Shown here: piece after piece, positions 8,199-16,915 of the stretch
How the letters are laid out: each line of letters starts with the position of its first letter
How positions within the stretch are numbered: position 1 is the stretch's first letter
DNA from: Saccharothrix sp. NRRL B-16348
Lineage (GTDB): Bacteria > Actinomycetota > Actinomycetes > Mycobacteriales > Pseudonocardiaceae
Direction of reading: 5' to 3'
DNA length: 64,000 nt
Assembly (NCBI RefSeq): GCF_001280085.1
Contig: NZ_LGED01000057.1
Span: 96,489 to 160,488 of the forward strand
Program-made: the position numbers and the translations under genes
The notes under the pieces: generated by a model
Seen by the model: only the letters and a program-made list of their open reading frames with translations
Told to the model about the DNA's origin: nothing
The model's database searches: none

Positions 8199-9686
8199 TT
8201 ACGCGGTCCGCGTGACCTCGGCGCCCGCCTGGTCGGGGGTGGCGCCCTCGGCCACCGGCTGGTCGCCCCGAGGCGCGGGCAGCAGCCGGATCTCGCCGCC
8301 GGCGACCCGCACCTGGTTGCGCCCGTTCTCCTTGGCCGCGTAGAGCGCCGCGTCCGCGCAGTGCTGCGCGTCCATCAGGCAGTCGCCGTTGTCCGGCAGC
8401 ACGGCCACGCCGATGGACGCCGAGATGGCGCGCACCTCCGGCCCGTCCGGCGTCAGCGGCAGGTTCCGCCCGCGCAGGGTCACGGTGTTGCGGTGCTTGT
8501 CGGTGGTCATCACGGACATCTGGCCGATCGCCTCGCGCACCCGTTCGGCGATGGCCGTGCCCTGGGCCAGGCCCGTGTCGGCGAGCACCACGACGAACTC
8601 CTCGCCGCCGTCGCGCCCGGCCACGTCGCCCGGCCGCAGCTTCTCCCGCAGGATCCGGCCCACCTCGGCCAGCACGGCGTTGCCCGCCGGGTGGCCCCAG
8701 GTGTCGTTGATCCGCTTGAAGTGGTCCAGGTCGATGGCCAGCACGGTCACCGGCTGGTTGTCGTGGCGGCACCGGTCGGTGAGCCTGCCCGCGTACTCGG
8801 CCAGGCCGTTGGTGTTGAGCAGGCCGGTCCGGTAGTCGGTGTGCGCGTCCTCGGCCAGCCGCGCCTGGAGCTGCTCCTGCTCGCGCAGCAGCCGTTCGAG
8901 GTGCGCCCGCCGCTGCGCCGCGTGGTAGAGCAGCGCGTTCACCAGGATCACCGGGAACACCAGCAGCAGCGGACCCACCCAGTGGGTGGTCATCAGCATG
9001 CCGAGCATGGCGCCGGCACCGAGCGTGCTCAGCTCCAGCATGTTGTCCGCGCGCGAGCCCAGGAACTCCTGGATGCGGGTGTGCGGGGTGACGATCTTCA
9101 ACGCGATGGCGATGTTCATGCCCTGCGCGCCCCAGTTGACCACCCCGGCCACAATGAGCACCAGCACGAGGCCCAGGTCGGTCGGGATGCTGCCGGTGGC
9201 CAGCAGCGACGTCCCGGACAGGTGCACCACCGCCCAGGCCAGCATGGTGCCGCCGAGGATGCTCGCGGAGCTGAACACGAACCGGTACGGCTGGCGTCGC
9301 GCGATCGGCTGGATCAGGATCCGCATCCAGACCGTGGCGAGCACGGCCAGCGCGCCCGGCAGCGCGATGGCGGCGGCGAACGTCCAGACCGACGTCAGGT
9401 CGATGTGCGGACCGGCCGACTCGTTGCGGCGCGACTCCTCGGCCCGCCGCACGATCATGAGGTGCACGGTGATGGCGAACATCACCGCGCCGAATCTGAG
9501 CCAGTCGGCGTTGGAGACCGAGTCGAGGCCGGTGAGCAGCCAAATGGCGGCAGCCGCTACCGCCGATTCGATGAAGAAGAAGTACACCAGCGCGGCCGGT
9601 CGCAACGACCACACATCCCAGTTGCGAATCGAGGGCCGGCCGACTGCCCCAGATGTCTTCTGGTCAGTCAAACTGTTCTTCACCAC
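8199..9686 (-). CDS. Membrane-bound diguanylate cyclase (GGDEF domain)
   Basis: A 495-residue protein. The N-terminal half carries about six to seven hydrophobic segments (residues about 28-250), a membrane sensor resembling MASE-type regions. A short coiled-coil-like linker rich in Glu/Arg/Gln (HLERLLREQEQLQARLAEDAHTD) leads to a complete GGDEF domain. The active-site motif is GGEEF, and RPGD stands five residues before it, matching the inhibitory I-site RxxD. It is therefore predicted to make cyclic di-GMP from two GTP and to be product-inhibited. No EAL or PilZ partner is adjacent. Its start faces the two micro-ORFs at 9753-9897, so a divergent promoter region is expected at 9687-9752. Confidence 0.9.
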   Translation of the reverse strand: MVKNSLTDQKTSGAVGRPSIRNWDVWSLRPAALVYFFFIESAVAAAAIWLLTGLDSVSNADWLRFGAVMFAITVHLMIVRRAEESRRNESAGPHIDLTSVWTFAAAIALPGALAVLATVWMRILIQPIARRQPYRFVFSSASILGGTMLAWAVVHLSGTSLLATGSIPTDLGLVLVLIVAGVVNWGAQGMNIAIALKIVTPHTRIQEFLGSRADNMLELSTLGAGAMLGMLMTTHWVGPLLLVFPVILVNALLYHAAQRRAHLERLLREQEQLQARLAEDAHTDYRTGLLNTNGLAEYAGRLTDRCRHDNQPVTVLAIDLDHFKRINDTWGHPAGNAVLAEVGRILREKLRPGDVAGRDGGEEFVVVLADTGLAQGTAIAERVREAIGQMSVMTTDKHRNTVTLRGRNLPLTPDGPEVRAISASIGVAVLPDNGDCLMDAQHCADAALYAAKENGRNQVRVAGGEIRLLPAPRGDQPVAEGATPDQAGAEVTRTA

Positions 9687-9752
9687 GACCCCCTACCCTC
9701 TGCCCGGCGCCGCGTGGCGAACGCCGTTCGCAGCGGCACGTCCGTGCCCGAG

Positions 9753-9797
9753 ATGCGCACTGAGGAGGTGTTCGCCATGCGCAACCGCGACATGTGA
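9753..9797 (+). CDS. Putative micro-ORF 1 ending in NRDM
   Basis: A tiny frame. From ATG 9777 it encodes MRNRDM, with an excellent ribosome site (GAGGAGGT at 9762-9769) 7 bases upstream. An in-frame ATG at 9753 would give 14 residues (MRTEEVFAMRNRDM). The last four codons and stop match those of micro-ORF 2 apart from synonymous third-base changes. It could be a regulatory or signalling peptide, a leader, or chance; no family is recognised. It is far too short for ordinary gene callers. Confidence 0.4.
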   Translation: MRTEEVFAMRNRDM

Positions 9798-9873
9798 GCC
9801 GCTCCCTCCATCCCGGACCGAATGTTCACCGTACGTGCCCGCGGGCTAGCGGGCCGCAGCCGAGGGGTCCTTC

Positions 9874-9897
9874 ATGTTTGACAATCGCGATATGTGA
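9874..9897 (+). CDS. Putative micro-ORF 2 ending in NRDM
   Basis: ATG 9874 opens MFDNRDM followed by TGA, with GAGGGG (9862-9867) six bases upstream. Against micro-ORF 1 the shared codons differ only at silent positions (AAC/AAT and GAC/GAT). An ungapped 36-base alignment also keeps the preceding E and F codons. This suggests a duplicated coding or signal unit. It ends 10 bases before the convergent MFS gene's stop. Between the two micro-ORFs lies a short GCCCGC/GCGGGC hairpin (9837-9854). Function unknown. Confidence 0.4.
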   Translation: MFDNRDM

Positions 9898-9907
9898 TGA
9901 GTCCGTT

Positions 9908-11131
9908 TCAGATCGCCACCGCCTTCGGATCGTTCCGGGTGCGGGCCCGTCGCCAGGCTACGGTCGCCTGCGTGGCGAGCAACAGCCCGATGCCGCCTGC
10001 ACCCGCGATCGTCGCGGTCACCGAGCCGATCGAGTGCGCCACGACACCGGCCAACGCCATCCCGCCGCCCTGCGACGAGCGCAGAGCGGCACGGCCGATG
10101 CCGTACGCGCGACCGCGGTAGGCGTCGGGCAGGATGCGCATCCACGCCGAGCGAGCGGGCGTGTGGTACGCACCGGCCATACCGGCGATCACCAGTAGCA
10201 CGATGGTCCAGGTCAGGTTCGGGTTCAACGCGAACATGACCAGTGGGGCCAAGGACAGTATGGCGAGCGGGCCGATCAGCCGCTCGCGTTTCGCGGGATC
10301 GCGCACCACCCGGAACAGCACGGCCACGCCGAGGACGTTGGCGGCGGGCTCGATGGCCAGGATCAGGCCGACGGCCCACACCGCGTCCAGACTCGCCGCC
10401 AGGGGCACGGCGAGTCCCTCCGGGACCATCGCGAGCCCGGCCAGCAGGCGCATGCCCATCAGGCTGCGCAGCCGCGGTTCGGTGACCAGGAGCGTGAACG
10501 CTCCCTTGGGGCCTTCGGGGTCCCGCTTCGTGCCGCGCGGGTCGGCCGCCGGACGGTGCTTGACCGACAGCTGCACCAGGATCGCCACCCACACGAACGA
10601 GGCCGCGTCGATGGCGAGCGCGACGTTGGCGCCCGCGTTCGTGACGAGGAACCCCGCGGCGGCCAGGCCGACCATCTGGGCGACGTCCACCGACGTGCCG
10701 AACAGCGCCACGCCGTCGTCGTAGCGCTTGTCCGGCAGCACGTGGGGCAGGCTCGCCTCCTGCGCCGCCAGGAACGGCGACGAGATCATCAGCACCACGA
10801 CCAGCAGCACGATCATCAGCCACAGCGGCGCGCCGGGAATGGCCATCAGCGCCACCAGCGCGGCTTGCAGCCACGCGCACCACACCATCACCGTGCGGCG
10901 GGGGAACCGGTCCGCGACCCAGCCGAGCAGCGGACCCGAGACCAGCGGCGGGAACAGCGTCAACGACCAGGTGAGGGCGGTCCACGCGGCGGACTGGGTG
11001 CGCTCGAACACCAGGAGGGAGAGCGCGACCGCGGCGAGTTGATCGCCGACGGTGGACACCGTCGAGCCGATCCACATGCCGCGGAACTCGCGGTTGCCCA
11101 CGAGCGCGCGGATGGTCCCCCCGGAAGTCAC
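9908..11131 (-). CDS. MFS transporter (MFS_3 / macrolide-efflux-like)
   Basis: A 407-residue major facilitator with about 12 membrane segments. The A-motif region reads LLGWVADRFPRRTVM after segment 2 (about residues 66-80), typical of proton-driven drug or metabolite exporters. An early REFRGMWIGSTVSTVGDQLAAVALSLLVF segment is characteristic of the MFS_3 group. No regulator or biosynthetic gene is adjacent, so the substrate cannot be inferred. The 11132-11490 stretch upstream carries no gene. It is relatively AT-rich and should hold this gene's promoter. Confidence 0.85.
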   Translation of the reverse strand: MTSGGTIRALVGNREFRGMWIGSTVSTVGDQLAAVALSLLVFERTQSAAWTALTWSLTLFPPLVSGPLLGWVADRFPRRTVMVWCAWLQAALVALMAIPGAPLWLMIVLLVVVLMISSPFLAAQEASLPHVLPDKRYDDGVALFGTSVDVAQMVGLAAAGFLVTNAGANVALAIDAASFVWVAILVQLSVKHRPAADPRGTKRDPEGPKGAFTLLVTEPRLRSLMGMRLLAGLAMVPEGLAVPLAASLDAVWAVGLILAIEPAANVLGVAVLFRVVRDPAKRERLIGPLAILSLAPLVMFALNPNLTWTIVLLVIAGMAGAYHTPARSAWMRILPDAYRGRAYGIGRAALRSSQGGGMALAGVVAHSIGSVTATIAGAGGIGLLLATQATVAWRRARTRNDPKAVAI

Positions 11132-11490
11132 AACTCCCCCAGGTTGGTCGGCCCCGATGAGTGAGTCACGTTACCCCCACCCGAAGTAACAATTCCCTCG
11201 GTTAGCACGGTAGAAGCTGCCGGATGTGCAATCTCTGTCCTACCACACTGTGTACCCGAACGGAGCAGGTCGGTTACATAAAGTAGTTACAACGGCGAAA
11301 AATCGCCCACTTATTCTTGACAGTTGACGGTAGGTGACACGGCGTGAGCAATCCTCGCCTACCCTACGTCGACCGCCACCCCCATTGGGTACGGCGGGGC
11401 TGGTCCGACCGGGTCAGCGCGTTCCTGCGCCCGCCGCCGACCCCTGCCGGTCGATGGGTCAATTGTTGAACATCGACCGCCAGTCGATCT
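11132..11490. other. Gene-free stretch between MFS and MBOAT genes
   Basis: About 360 bases without a supportable gene. It is noticeably AT-richer than its surroundings around 11170-11340 (for example GTTACATAAAGTAGTTAC), consistent with a promoter for the minus-strand MFS gene. I see no repeat, RNA gene or convincing ORF; the 61-codon plus-strand frame there lacks a ribosome site and has random-looking composition. Confidence 0.5.
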
Positions 11491-12912
11491 TCAGAACTGG
11501 TAGTAGAGGAACGGGCTGAACGTGCCGCTCGCCACCAGGATGGCCGCGTAGCCGATGCCGATCGTCATCAGCGAGACCCTGGCCGCGGTGGCGATCTTGT
11601 CCCGGGAAGACTCCAGGTAAGGCCCGCTCACCGGGTGATCGGGCATCGCGACAATCGCCAGCGCCAGCACCAGCAGCACAATCCGCTGATTGGTCGCCGC
11701 GGAGGCCACCGCGTCCGTCAACCCGCCGAAATCCGGCAACAACATGTGCCCGATGATTGTGAACGCCGTACCCAGATCGGCGGAGCGGAAGAACACCCAG
11801 CCGATTACCACCAGCAGCATGGTCAAGACCCGGCGGGCAATTCGGGTACGCGTAGTGACCGGACCCGAATCCCAGCCGAAACGGCGCTCCAGGACGAGCA
11901 GGCCGCCGTGGAACAAACCCCACACCAGGAACGTCCAGTTGGCGCCGTGCCAGAAACCGGTGAGCACGAAAACGATCGACAGGTTCCGGTAAGTCTGCAA
12001 CACGCCGCCGCGGTTGCCGCCGAGCGGGATGTACACGTAGTCGCGGAACCAGCGCGACAGCGACATGTGCCAGCGGCGCCAGAACTCGGTGATCGTGACC
12101 GAGGAGTACGGGCGGGCGAAGTTCTCCGGCAGCCGGAAGCCCAGCATCCGGCCCAGGCCGATGGCCATGTCGGAGTAGCCGGAGAAGTCGAAGTAGAGCT
12201 GGAGCGTGTAGCCGATCGCGCCGAGCCAGGCGATGGACGTGGTCATCTCGTCGGCCGGGGTGGCGAAGCAGGCGTCCACCATCGGCGCGAGCGAGTCGGC
12301 GATGATCACCTTCTTGCACAGGCCGAGGGCGAACCGGGGGAAACCGGCCGCCACGTCGTCCCAGCGGTGCAGGCGCGGCTGCGGCAGCTGGTCGGCGATC
12401 TCGCGGAACCGCACGATCGGGCCGGCCACGAGCTGCGGGAACATCGCGATGTAGGTGACGAACGCGACGGGCTCGCGCAGCGCCGGTCGTTCGCCCCGGT
12501 ACACGTCGACCACGTACGAGATGTGGTGGAACGTGTAGAACGAGATGCCGATCGGGAGCGCGAGCTCGACCACCGGCAGGTCGGCGCCGACGACGGCGGC
12601 GATGTCGTGCAGCTGGCCGGTGGCGAACCCGGCGTACTTCCAGATCACCAGCACGCCGAGGTTGAGCGCGATCGAGCCGACCAGGACCAGCCTGCGGTCG
12701 CCCGGGGAGCCCGGTTCCAGGCGTCGTCCGGCCAGGTAGTTGACCGCCATGACGGCGAGGAGCAGCAGGGTCGTGCCGCCGGCGCCGGAGACGTAGAAGA
12801 GGAGGCTCGCCACGGCGACGACGCCGTTGCGCCAGTTCCTGGGCGTGACGAGGACGGTCGCGAGCACGACCGGGAGGAAGAACCACAGGAACAGCGGGCT
12901 GGCGAAGGACAT
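11491..12912 (-). CDS. MBOAT-family O-acyltransferase (AlgI-like)
   Basis: A 473-residue polytopic membrane protein. Its core reads EFWRRWHMSLSRWFRDYVYIPLGGN (about residues 265-290) and later GFWHGANWTFLVWGLFHGG (about 318-337). Both conserved His positions of the AlgI/DltB group are therefore present. Such proteins move acetyl or other acyl groups across the membrane onto extracytoplasmic sugars, normally together with an SGNH/AlgJ-type partner. None is adjacent; an SGNH hydrolase is encoded at 37619 but far away and apparently cytoplasmic. Acceptor unknown. Confidence 0.87.
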   Translation of the reverse strand: MSFASPLFLWFFLPVVLATVLVTPRNWRNGVVAVASLLFYVSGAGGTTLLLLAVMAVNYLAGRRLEPGSPGDRRLVLVGSIALNLGVLVIWKYAGFATGQLHDIAAVVGADLPVVELALPIGISFYTFHHISYVVDVYRGERPALREPVAFVTYIAMFPQLVAGPIVRFREIADQLPQPRLHRWDDVAAGFPRFALGLCKKVIIADSLAPMVDACFATPADEMTTSIAWLGAIGYTLQLYFDFSGYSDMAIGLGRMLGFRLPENFARPYSSVTITEFWRRWHMSLSRWFRDYVYIPLGGNRGGVLQTYRNLSIVFVLTGFWHGANWTFLVWGLFHGGLLVLERRFGWDSGPVTTRTRIARRVLTMLLVVIGWVFFRSADLGTAFTIIGHMLLPDFGGLTDAVASAATNQRIVLLVLALAIVAMPDHPVSGPYLESSRDKIATAARVSLMTIGIGYAAILVASGTFSPFLYYQF

Positions 12913-12984
12913 CGCCGCAGACCTTATCCGCCGGTCACGCCCCGCCGGTCCGGATCACCCACAAACCGTCCCACCTCACACCGC

Positions 12985-13094
12985 CCGCGTGTCGAACGCT
13001 CGGGTCCCGCGTGTCGAACGCTCGGGTCGGGTGAGTTCAGCGCTCGAGAGCGCGAGAGTCCTACGTTCGCGGTGCGTGAGTTCAACGTTCGCGT
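12985..13094 (+). repeat. 22-bp-period tandem array R1 (5 units)
   Basis: Five contiguous 22-mers starting at 12985, 13007, 13029, 13051 and 13073. Units 1 and 2 are identical (core GTGTCGAACGCTC). Unit 4 has the AGTCCTACGTTC core found in the other arrays, and unit 5 has the terminal-type GAGTTCAACGTTC. It lies between rlmB's 3' end and the MBOAT gene's 5' end (same strand), beside the inverted-repeat element at 13115. Confidence 0.85.
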
Positions 13095-13114
13095 GGTCGT
13101 GGCGCGGAGGCAAA

Positions 13115-13362
13115 AGATCAAAAGCGTCCTCGCCGGACGGGCAGATCAGCAGGATGACCTCGACTGCCTGGTTCTGTGGCGGGTCCGTTGTGGTGCGGGT
13201 TTCGTGTCATCCCACCGACCTCCCTCCGGGCTACCACCCGCGTCAAGGGGGCAGCCAACAGTGCAAGCCGCGGGTATTGGACCCACAGCCCCCTTGACAC
13301 GCGCGGTAGGGCACAGCCAGGTCGGCGGGATGACACGAAGCCCTCCCTTTGTGAGGGAGGGC
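13115..13362. repeat. Dispersed inverted-repeat element, copy 1
   Basis: About 85 bp of conserved flank (13115-13198) is followed by a long imperfect palindrome. The left arm is about 13199-13255 and the right about 13286-13345, both centred on GTGTCATCCC and TCAAGGGGGC motifs, with a variable loop. Nearly the same sequence recurs at 63577-63813, and a half copy at 63918-63985. No transposase is present, so it resembles a non-autonomous (MITE/REP-like) element. The end at 13340-13362 doubles as the rlmB terminator. Confidence 0.8.
13340..13362 (-). terminator. Hairpin terminator for the carD-rlmB operon
   Basis: A perfect 9-bp stem, GCCCTCCCT with AGGGAGGGC, and a 5-base loop, 40 bases past the rlmB stop on its strand. 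Confidence 0.6.
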
Positions 13363-13401
13363 GTGGTGGTGTGTGAACGGGGGAGTGGTGGTGTGGGGGG
13401 T

Positions 13402-14370
13402 TTAGCCGCGGATGTCGAGGCGGCGGCGGCGGGCGATTTCGGCTAGGACGACGCCTGCGGCGACGGAGGCGTTCAGGGATTCGACGCCGGCGGCCATGGG
13501 GATGGAGACCGTTTGGTCGCACGTTTCCTTGACCAGGCGGGAGAGGCCGCGGCCTTCGGAGCCCACGACGACCACTAGGGGGCCGGTGGCCAGGTCGAGG
13601 CCGTCGACGTCGACGTCGCCGTCAGCGTCCAGGCCGATGATCATCAGGCCTGCGTCGGCCCACTCCTTGAGCTGGCGGGTCAGGTTGGTGGCGATGGCGA
13701 TCGGCATCCGGGCGGCGGTGCCCGCGCTGGTTCGCCAGGCGACGGCGGTGATGCCTGCGGAGCGGCGTTGGGGAAGGACGACGCCGTGGGCGCCGAAGGC
13801 CGCTGCCGAGCGCACGACGGCGCCGAGGTTGCGGGGGTCGGTGACGCCGTCCAGGGCCACCAGGAGGGGGGGTAGGCCGGATTGGTTCGCGATCTTGAGC
13901 AGGTCGCGGGGTTCGGCGTACTCGTAGGGCGGCACCTGGAGGCCGAGGCCCTGGTGCATGGCGCCGCCGGTGATGCGGTCCAGTTCGCCGCGCTGGACCT
14001 CAAGCACGGAGATGCCGCGGGTGGCCGCCAGTTGCACCGCCTCGGCGACCCGGTCGTCCGCGTCGATGCCCAGCGCCACGTACAGCGCCGTCGCCGGGAT
14101 GCCGGCGCGCAGGCACTCGACCACCGGGTTGCGGCCGGCCACGGTTTCCGGGCCGTTCTCGGCGGCCTTGCGGCGCTGGGAACGCACCTGCTCGGCCTTT
14201 GCCGCGGCGTTCGCGCGCTTGTACGCGGGGTGGTTCGGTCGTTCGGTCGCCTTCGGGGTGGGGCCCTTGCCCTGCAGGCCCTTCGACTTCTGCCCGCCGG
14301 AACCGACGACCGCGCCCTTCTTGGAGCCGGGGTTGCGCATGGCGCCCCGGCGCTTGGAGTTACCAGCCAC
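13402..14370 (-). CDS. rlmB: 23S rRNA (guanosine-2'-O-)-methyltransferase RlmB (TrmH family)
   Basis: A 322-residue SpoU/TrmH methyltransferase. The first about 75 residues are a basic, Lys/Arg/Gly-rich extension usual in actinobacterial members. A substrate-binding subdomain follows ([17 protein letters not shown]), then the SPOUT domain. The knot motifs are [23 protein letters not shown] (about residue 170), [26 protein letters not shown], and [16 protein letters not shown] near the end. The family methylates G2251 of 23S rRNA in the peptidyl-transferase loop. It is the last gene of the operon and starts 4 bases after the cysS stop. Confidence 0.92.
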   Translation of the reverse strand: MAGNSKRRGAMRNPGSKKGAVVGSGGQKSKGLQGKGPTPKATERPNHPAYKRANAAAKAEQVRSQRRKAAENGPETVAGRNPVVECLRAGIPATALYVALGIDADDRVAEAVQLAATRGISVLEVQRGELDRITGGAMHQGLGLQVPPYEYAEPRDLLKIANQSGLPPLLVALDGVTDPRNLGAVVRSAAAFGAHGVVLPQRRSAGITAVAWRTSAGTAARMPIAIATNLTRQLKEWADAGLMIIGLDADGDVDVDGLDLATGPLVVVVGSEGRGLSRLVKETCDQTVSIPMAAGVESLNASVAAGVVLAEIARRRRLDIRG

Positions 14371-14374
14371 GAGC

Positions 14375-15766
14375 TCAGTCGTCCTTCAACGTCCACAACG
14401 GACCGTCGGGGGTGTCCTCGACGGCGATACCGGCCAGCAGCAGGTGATCGCGCAGCGCGTCCGCGCGCGCGAAATCCCTGTCCTTGCGGGCCTGCGACCG
14501 CTCTTCCAGCAGTCGCTCCACCAGCGCGCCCAACGCGCGTCTGCCCGCGCCGCCCGCCGCGGCGTCGTGCCACAGCGGCGACAGCGGGTCCAACCCGAGC
14601 ACGCCGGTCATCGCCCGCACCGACTCGGCGGCGGCACGCGCGCCCAGGTCGTCACCGGACTCCAGAGCCGTGTTGCCCTCGCGCACCCGCTTGTGGATCG
14701 CGGCCAACGCGCCGGGTGTGCCCATGTCGTCGTCCATCGACGCCACGAACGCGGGCGACAGCTCGCCGTCCGCGCTCACGGCGCCCGTGCGCTCGACCAC
14801 GCGCCGCAGGAACGACTCGATCCGCCGGTAGGCCGACACCGACTCGTCCAACGCCTCGGGCGAGTACTCGATCGTCGAGCGGTAGTGCGGGCCGACCAGG
14901 TAGTAGCGGAGTTCGGGGGCGCGGACCTGCTCCAGCATCGCCGGGATCGACACCGTGTTGCCCAGCGACTTCGACATCTTCTCGCCGCTGAGCGTCACCC
15001 AGGCGTTGTGCATCCAGTACCGGGAGAAGCCGTCGCCGGCCGCCCGCGACTGCGCCTGCTCGTTCTCGTGGTGCGGGAAGATCAGGTCGATGCCGCCGCC
15101 GTGGATGTCGAACGTCCCACCGAGGTACGCGGTCGCCATCGCCGAGCACTCCAGGTGCCACCCGGGCCGGCCCGGACCCCACGGCGTCGGCCACGACGGC
15201 TCGCCCGGCTTCGCCGCCTTCCACAGCGTGAAGTCGCGCGGGTCGCGCTTGCCCGTGGCGGCGGACTCGCCCTGGTGCACCTCGTCCAGCTTCTGCCCGG
15301 ACAGCGCGCCGTACTCCGGGAACGACGTCACGGAGAAGTACACGTCGCCGTCGGAGGCGTACGCGTGGCCCTTCTCGATCAGCCGGTCCATCAGCTCGAC
15401 CATCTGCGTGACGTGGCCCGTCGCGCGCGGCGAGTACGACGCGGGCAGGCAGCCCAGCACGTCGTAGGCGTCGTCGAACGCCCGTTCGTGCTGGTAGGCC
15501 CACTCCCACCACTCGGCGCCGTGCTCGGCGGCCTTGGTGAGGATCTTGTCGTCGATGTCCGTGACGTTGCGCACCAGCCGCACGGTCGAGCCGTCACGGC
15601 CCAGCCAGCGCCGCAGCACGTCGAAGTTGAGGCCGCTGCGCACGTGCCCGATGTGCGGAACGCCCTGCACCGTGGCCCCACAGACGTAGATCGACGCCGT
15701 TCCGCTGACCTGCGGGATGAACTCCCGCATGGACCGGGTCGCGGTGTCGAAGAGGTGGAGGCTCAC
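14375..15766 (-). CDS. cysS: Cysteinyl-tRNA synthetase
   Basis: A 463-residue class I aminoacyl-tRNA synthetase that attaches cysteine to tRNA-Cys. The zinc Cys is in YVCGATVQG (about residue 28), the HIGH motif in VPHIGHVR (about residue 37) and KMSKS in [11 protein letters not shown]. Other zinc ligands are in WHLECSAMA and [16 protein letters not shown]. Length matches family members of about 460 residues. The mycothiol-pathway paralogue MshC is shorter, and the full C-terminal anticodon-side region here favours CysS proper. It is embedded in the ispF-rlmB part of the housekeeping operon, as in mycobacteria. Confidence 0.95.
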   Translation of the reverse strand: MSLHLFDTATRSMREFIPQVSGTASIYVCGATVQGVPHIGHVRSGLNFDVLRRWLGRDGSTVRLVRNVTDIDDKILTKAAEHGAEWWEWAYQHERAFDDAYDVLGCLPASYSPRATGHVTQMVELMDRLIEKGHAYASDGDVYFSVTSFPEYGALSGQKLDEVHQGESAATGKRDPRDFTLWKAAKPGEPSWPTPWGPGRPGWHLECSAMATAYLGGTFDIHGGGIDLIFPHHENEQAQSRAAGDGFSRYWMHNAWVTLSGEKMSKSLGNTVSIPAMLEQVRAPELRYYLVGPHYRSTIEYSPEALDESVSAYRRIESFLRRVVERTGAVSADGELSPAFVASMDDDMGTPGALAAIHKRVREGNTALESGDDLGARAAAESVRAMTGVLGLDPLSPLWHDAAAGGAGRRALGALVERLLEERSQARKDRDFARADALRDHLLLAGIAVEDTPDGPLWTLKDD

Positions 15767-15811
15767 GTGAAGATGGTACGGGCGGTGACCAGGCGGGGTT
15801 GAATCGCCCGG

Positions 15812-16450
15812 TCAGATGTGCTTGCGGAGCACCTGCAGGAGCGCCTCCGGGCGGCTGCCGGTCGGCAGCGGCTCGACGATCTCGACCTGGCAGCCGACCG
15901 CCGCCGCGCCGCCGTCGGCCTCGGCGCTGTCGCCGATCATGAGCGCCTCGGTGGGGTGCACGCCGAGCCGGTCGCAGGCGATGCGGAAGATCTTCGGGTC
16001 CGGCTTGACGAAGCCCTCCTGGTAGGAGAGCACGAACTCGTCCACCCGGTTCTCGACGCCGTGACGGGCGAAGACGGCGGAGATGTCCCACGCGATGTTG
16101 CTGACGACCGCGGTCGGCAGCTCGGTGCCCAGCGCCTGCGCGGTGTCCGGGTACGGCTGCCAGAACGGCGGGCTGCACAGGTCGGCGTAGAACTTGGCCG
16201 GGTCCTTCGCGCCCGCCTTCGCCAGCACGGCGAGGTGCATGTCGCGGTGCGCGTCGGGGTCGAGGTCGCGGCGTTCCCACTGCGCCGGGTCGATGTCCAG
16301 CCCGTCCGCCAGGCCGACGGGCGCGGTGAGCGCGCGCATCAGGCCGGCGTGGGCGGCCAGCGAGTCGTGCTCCAAGCGGAACAGGGTGCCGGAGAAGTCG
16401 AAGAGCACGGCGCGGATCGTCACATAACGCACGTTACGTGGTTCGGACAT
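15812..16450 (-). CDS. HAD-superfamily hydrolase with atypical motif I
   Basis: A 212-residue HAD fold. Motif I reads LFDFSGTLF (about residue 18), motif II ends in VVSNIAWD, Lys is in GFVKPDPKIF, and motif IV is LMIGDSAEADGGAA. The nucleophilic Asp is present, but the position two residues later, normally Asp in phosphatases, is Ser. The usual acid/base is thus missing and the reaction is uncertain. GTG 16423 is an alternative start just before motif I; neither start has a strong ribosome site. It lies between the PPOX gene and cysS in the same operon. Confidence 0.8.
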   Translation of the reverse strand: MSEPRNVRYVTIRAVLFDFSGTLFRLEHDSLAAHAGLMRALTAPVGLADGLDIDPAQWERRDLDPDAHRDMHLAVLAKAGAKDPAKFYADLCSPPFWQPYPDTAQALGTELPTAVVSNIAWDISAVFARHGVENRVDEFVLSYQEGFVKPDPKIFRIACDRLGVHPTEALMIGDSAEADGGAAAVGCQVEIVEPLPTGSRPEALLQVLRKHI

Positions 16451-16514
16451 CGGAGGTCTCGTCTATCCCGCAGACAGTGAACAGCCTCACCAGACCGGAG
16501 TAGCGCCGCCGGTG

Positions 16515-16910
16515 TCAGGCGGCGTTGCCGGTGACCTTCGTCGGCGTCAGGCGCAGCACCACGCGCACCTGGCCCGGTCCGGGCTGGGAGAAGTCGCGGC
16601 CGTAGTACTTCCGCGCCAAGGTGTTCATCACCGCGAGGCCCTCGTCCTCCACGACGGTCACGGTGCCGCGGATCTCCGCGTAACGCTCCGGGTCCTCGTC
16701 GCTCCACACGCTCACGCTGGCCCGCGGGTCGCGCACCAGGTTGCGGGCCTTGGCGCGCTGGCGCAGCGTCGAGAACAACAGGTCGTCGCCGTCGCGGGTG
16801 ACCCACACCACCGATGTCTGGGGGCTGCCGTCCGGGTTCAGCGTCGCCATCACGGCGAAGTTCTTCCCGTCGACCAGGGCGCGCGTCGCCGCGCTGAGGG
16901 TGACCGCCAT
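16515..16910 (-). CDS. PPOX-class flavin/F420-dependent oxidoreductase
   Basis: A 131-residue split-barrel protein of the pyridoxamine-5'-phosphate-oxidase-like family. FAVMATLNPDGSPQTSVVWV (about residues 18-37) and RQRAKARNLVRDPRASVSV are the conserved cofactor-binding strands; the Lys/Arg-rich segment contacts the phosphate of FMN or F420. Single-domain actinobacterial members of this size are mostly F420-dependent reductases, so F420 is preferred but unproven. It starts 5 bases after the ispF stop. Confidence 0.82.
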   Translation of the reverse strand: MAVTLSAATRALVDGKNFAVMATLNPDGSPQTSVVWVTRDGDDLLFSTLRQRAKARNLVRDPRASVSVWSDEDPERYAEIRGTVTVVEDEGLAVMNTLARKYYGRDFSQPGPGQVRVVLRLTPTKVTGNAA

Positions 16911-16915
16911 GCGGC

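Noticed and set aside
6463..9612. 1049-codon minus-strand frame crossing the zinc operon and the cyclase
   Set aside because: It overlaps three well-supported genes out of frame and shows no domain. It exists only because high GC content removes stop codons.
11334..11519. 61-codon plus-strand ORF between the MFS and MBOAT genes
   Set aside because: No ribosome site, Pro/Arg-rich random composition, and it runs into the 3' end of the MBOAT gene on the other strand.
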